Assembly (NCBI GenBank): GCA_003524335.1 | Contig: DQHV01000124.1 | Span: forward strand, 4,554-10,243 | DNA: 5,690 nucleotides | Reading direction: 5' to 3' | From: Candidatus Aminicenantota bacterium | GTDB taxonomy: Bacteria > Acidobacteriota > Aminicenantia > Aminicenantales > UBA8522 | Part shown: positions 5,305-5,690 of the stretch, piece after piece | Layout of the letters: every line of letters begins with the position of its first letter | Numbering within the stretch: the first letter of the stretch is position 1 | Notes under the pieces: generated by a model | What the model was told of the DNA's origin: nothing | The model's input: only the letters and a program-made list of their open reading frames with translations | Databases searched by the model: none | Position numbers and translations under genes: made by a program

Positions 5305-5690
5305 TTCTGACTCTCCTCCAGGAATTTCGTATAGAGGGGGGACATCTTCCGCAGTCGGTCGATGATGGGCGGAAGGACCTCTAAGAGATAATCGATGTCT
5401 CCAGCTGTGTTACCCTCCACCAGGCTGAAGACGAGAGAGCCCTGGGCCAGGGCATGATCGATGCCCATGGCCAACAGCACATGCGAGGCCTTGAGGGCCC
5501 GGGAGGTGCAGGCCGAGCCGCTCGAGACGGAGATGCCTTTCATGTCCAGGTTCAGGAGCATGCCCTCACCCTCGATGAACTCAACGCAGAAACTGGCCTG
5601 ATGGGGCAGCCGTCTCTCTCGGTGTCCGGTGAGATATACCCGGTCTACTTTCTGGGGGAGCCGGTCGATCAGACGGTCGCGGAGGGTCTT
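5301..5690 (-). CDS. iscS: Cysteine desulfurase, C-terminal part (NifS/IscS family)
   Basis: The last 129 codons of a gene that enters from the right edge are present, with its start and PLP lysine outside the window. The fragment contains SVSSGSACTSRALKASHVL, the catalytic-loop motif of NifS/IscS desulfurases; the persulfide cysteine is encoded at 5510-5508. The following LLAMG and LLEVLPPIIDRLRKMSPLY are the typical C-terminal helices. The enzyme converts cysteine to alanine, leaving persulfide for the IscU-type scaffold next to it and probably for the TusA-like carrier. Where most homologues read an Arg-Phe-Ser-Leu-Gly strand near the C-terminus, this one reads GSLVFSLVEGNT, so the arginine and glycine are replaced. 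NifS and IscS subtypes cannot be separated from this fragment. The stop overlaps the next start by 4 nt. Confidence 0.95.
   Translation of the reverse strand, partial: KTLRDRLIDRLPQKVDRVYLTGHRERRLPHQASFCVEFIEGEGMLLNLDMKGISVSSGSACTSRALKASHVLLAMGIDHALAQGSLVFSLVEGNTAGDIDYLLEVLPPIIDRLRKMSPLYTKFLEESQK

Noticed and set aside
1..5690. CRISPR arrays, tRNA or rRNA genes, insertion sequences
   Set aside because: No regularly spaced repeats, no tRNA-like cloverleaf or rRNA segments, and no transposase motifs were seen.

Overview
The window is a compact, nearly all minus-strand stretch of a bacterial genome with GC-rich third codon positions. The gene content (oxygen-sensitive NadA, a radical SAM enzyme, rubrerythrin, a second ferritin-like protein and iron-sulfur assembly genes) points to an anaerobe living with occasional oxygen stress. 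No rRNA or other phylogenetic marker is present. A lineage such as Aminicenantes or a related anaerobic phylum is only a guess.

Reading in the direction of transcription, from high to low coordinates, the first block (5690 to 1788) looks like one operon. It runs cysteine desulfurase (3' part only), IscU-type scaffold with an added double zinc ribbon, TusA-like sulfur carrier, quinolinate synthase NadA, rubrerythrin, a ferritin-like diiron protein and endonuclease III. Gaps are between -4 and 70 nt. The logic is coherent: the first three genes mobilise sulfur and build Fe-S clusters, NadA and Nth each need a [4Fe-4S] cluster, and the two diiron proteins detoxify peroxide or bind iron.

A 241-nt intergenic region (1547-1787) follows. 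It holds a hairpin without a U-tract just after nth, an 18-bp near-palindrome, and a perfect TATAAT -10 box with a poor -35, all facing the second block.

The second block starts with amrS, the radical SAM member of the AMMECR1/Memo/AmrS trio, without its usual partners in view. One base after its stop, from a TTG start, comes a clear N-terminus of nicotinate phosphoribosyltransferase (pncB) that breaks off after about 32 residues. The roughly 190 nt behind the break contain no recognisable minus-strand gene but do hold a coding-like open frame on the opposite strand without a start codon, which suggests a deletion or rearrangement scar (or a misassembly). After it comes the N-terminal 83 codons of a Cys/Met-metabolism PLP enzyme that runs off the left edge.

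The most interesting points are the IscU-zinc ribbon fusion, the Fe-S supply/NadA/Nth/oxidative-defence operon, and the broken NAD-salvage gene close to an intact de novo NAD gene.
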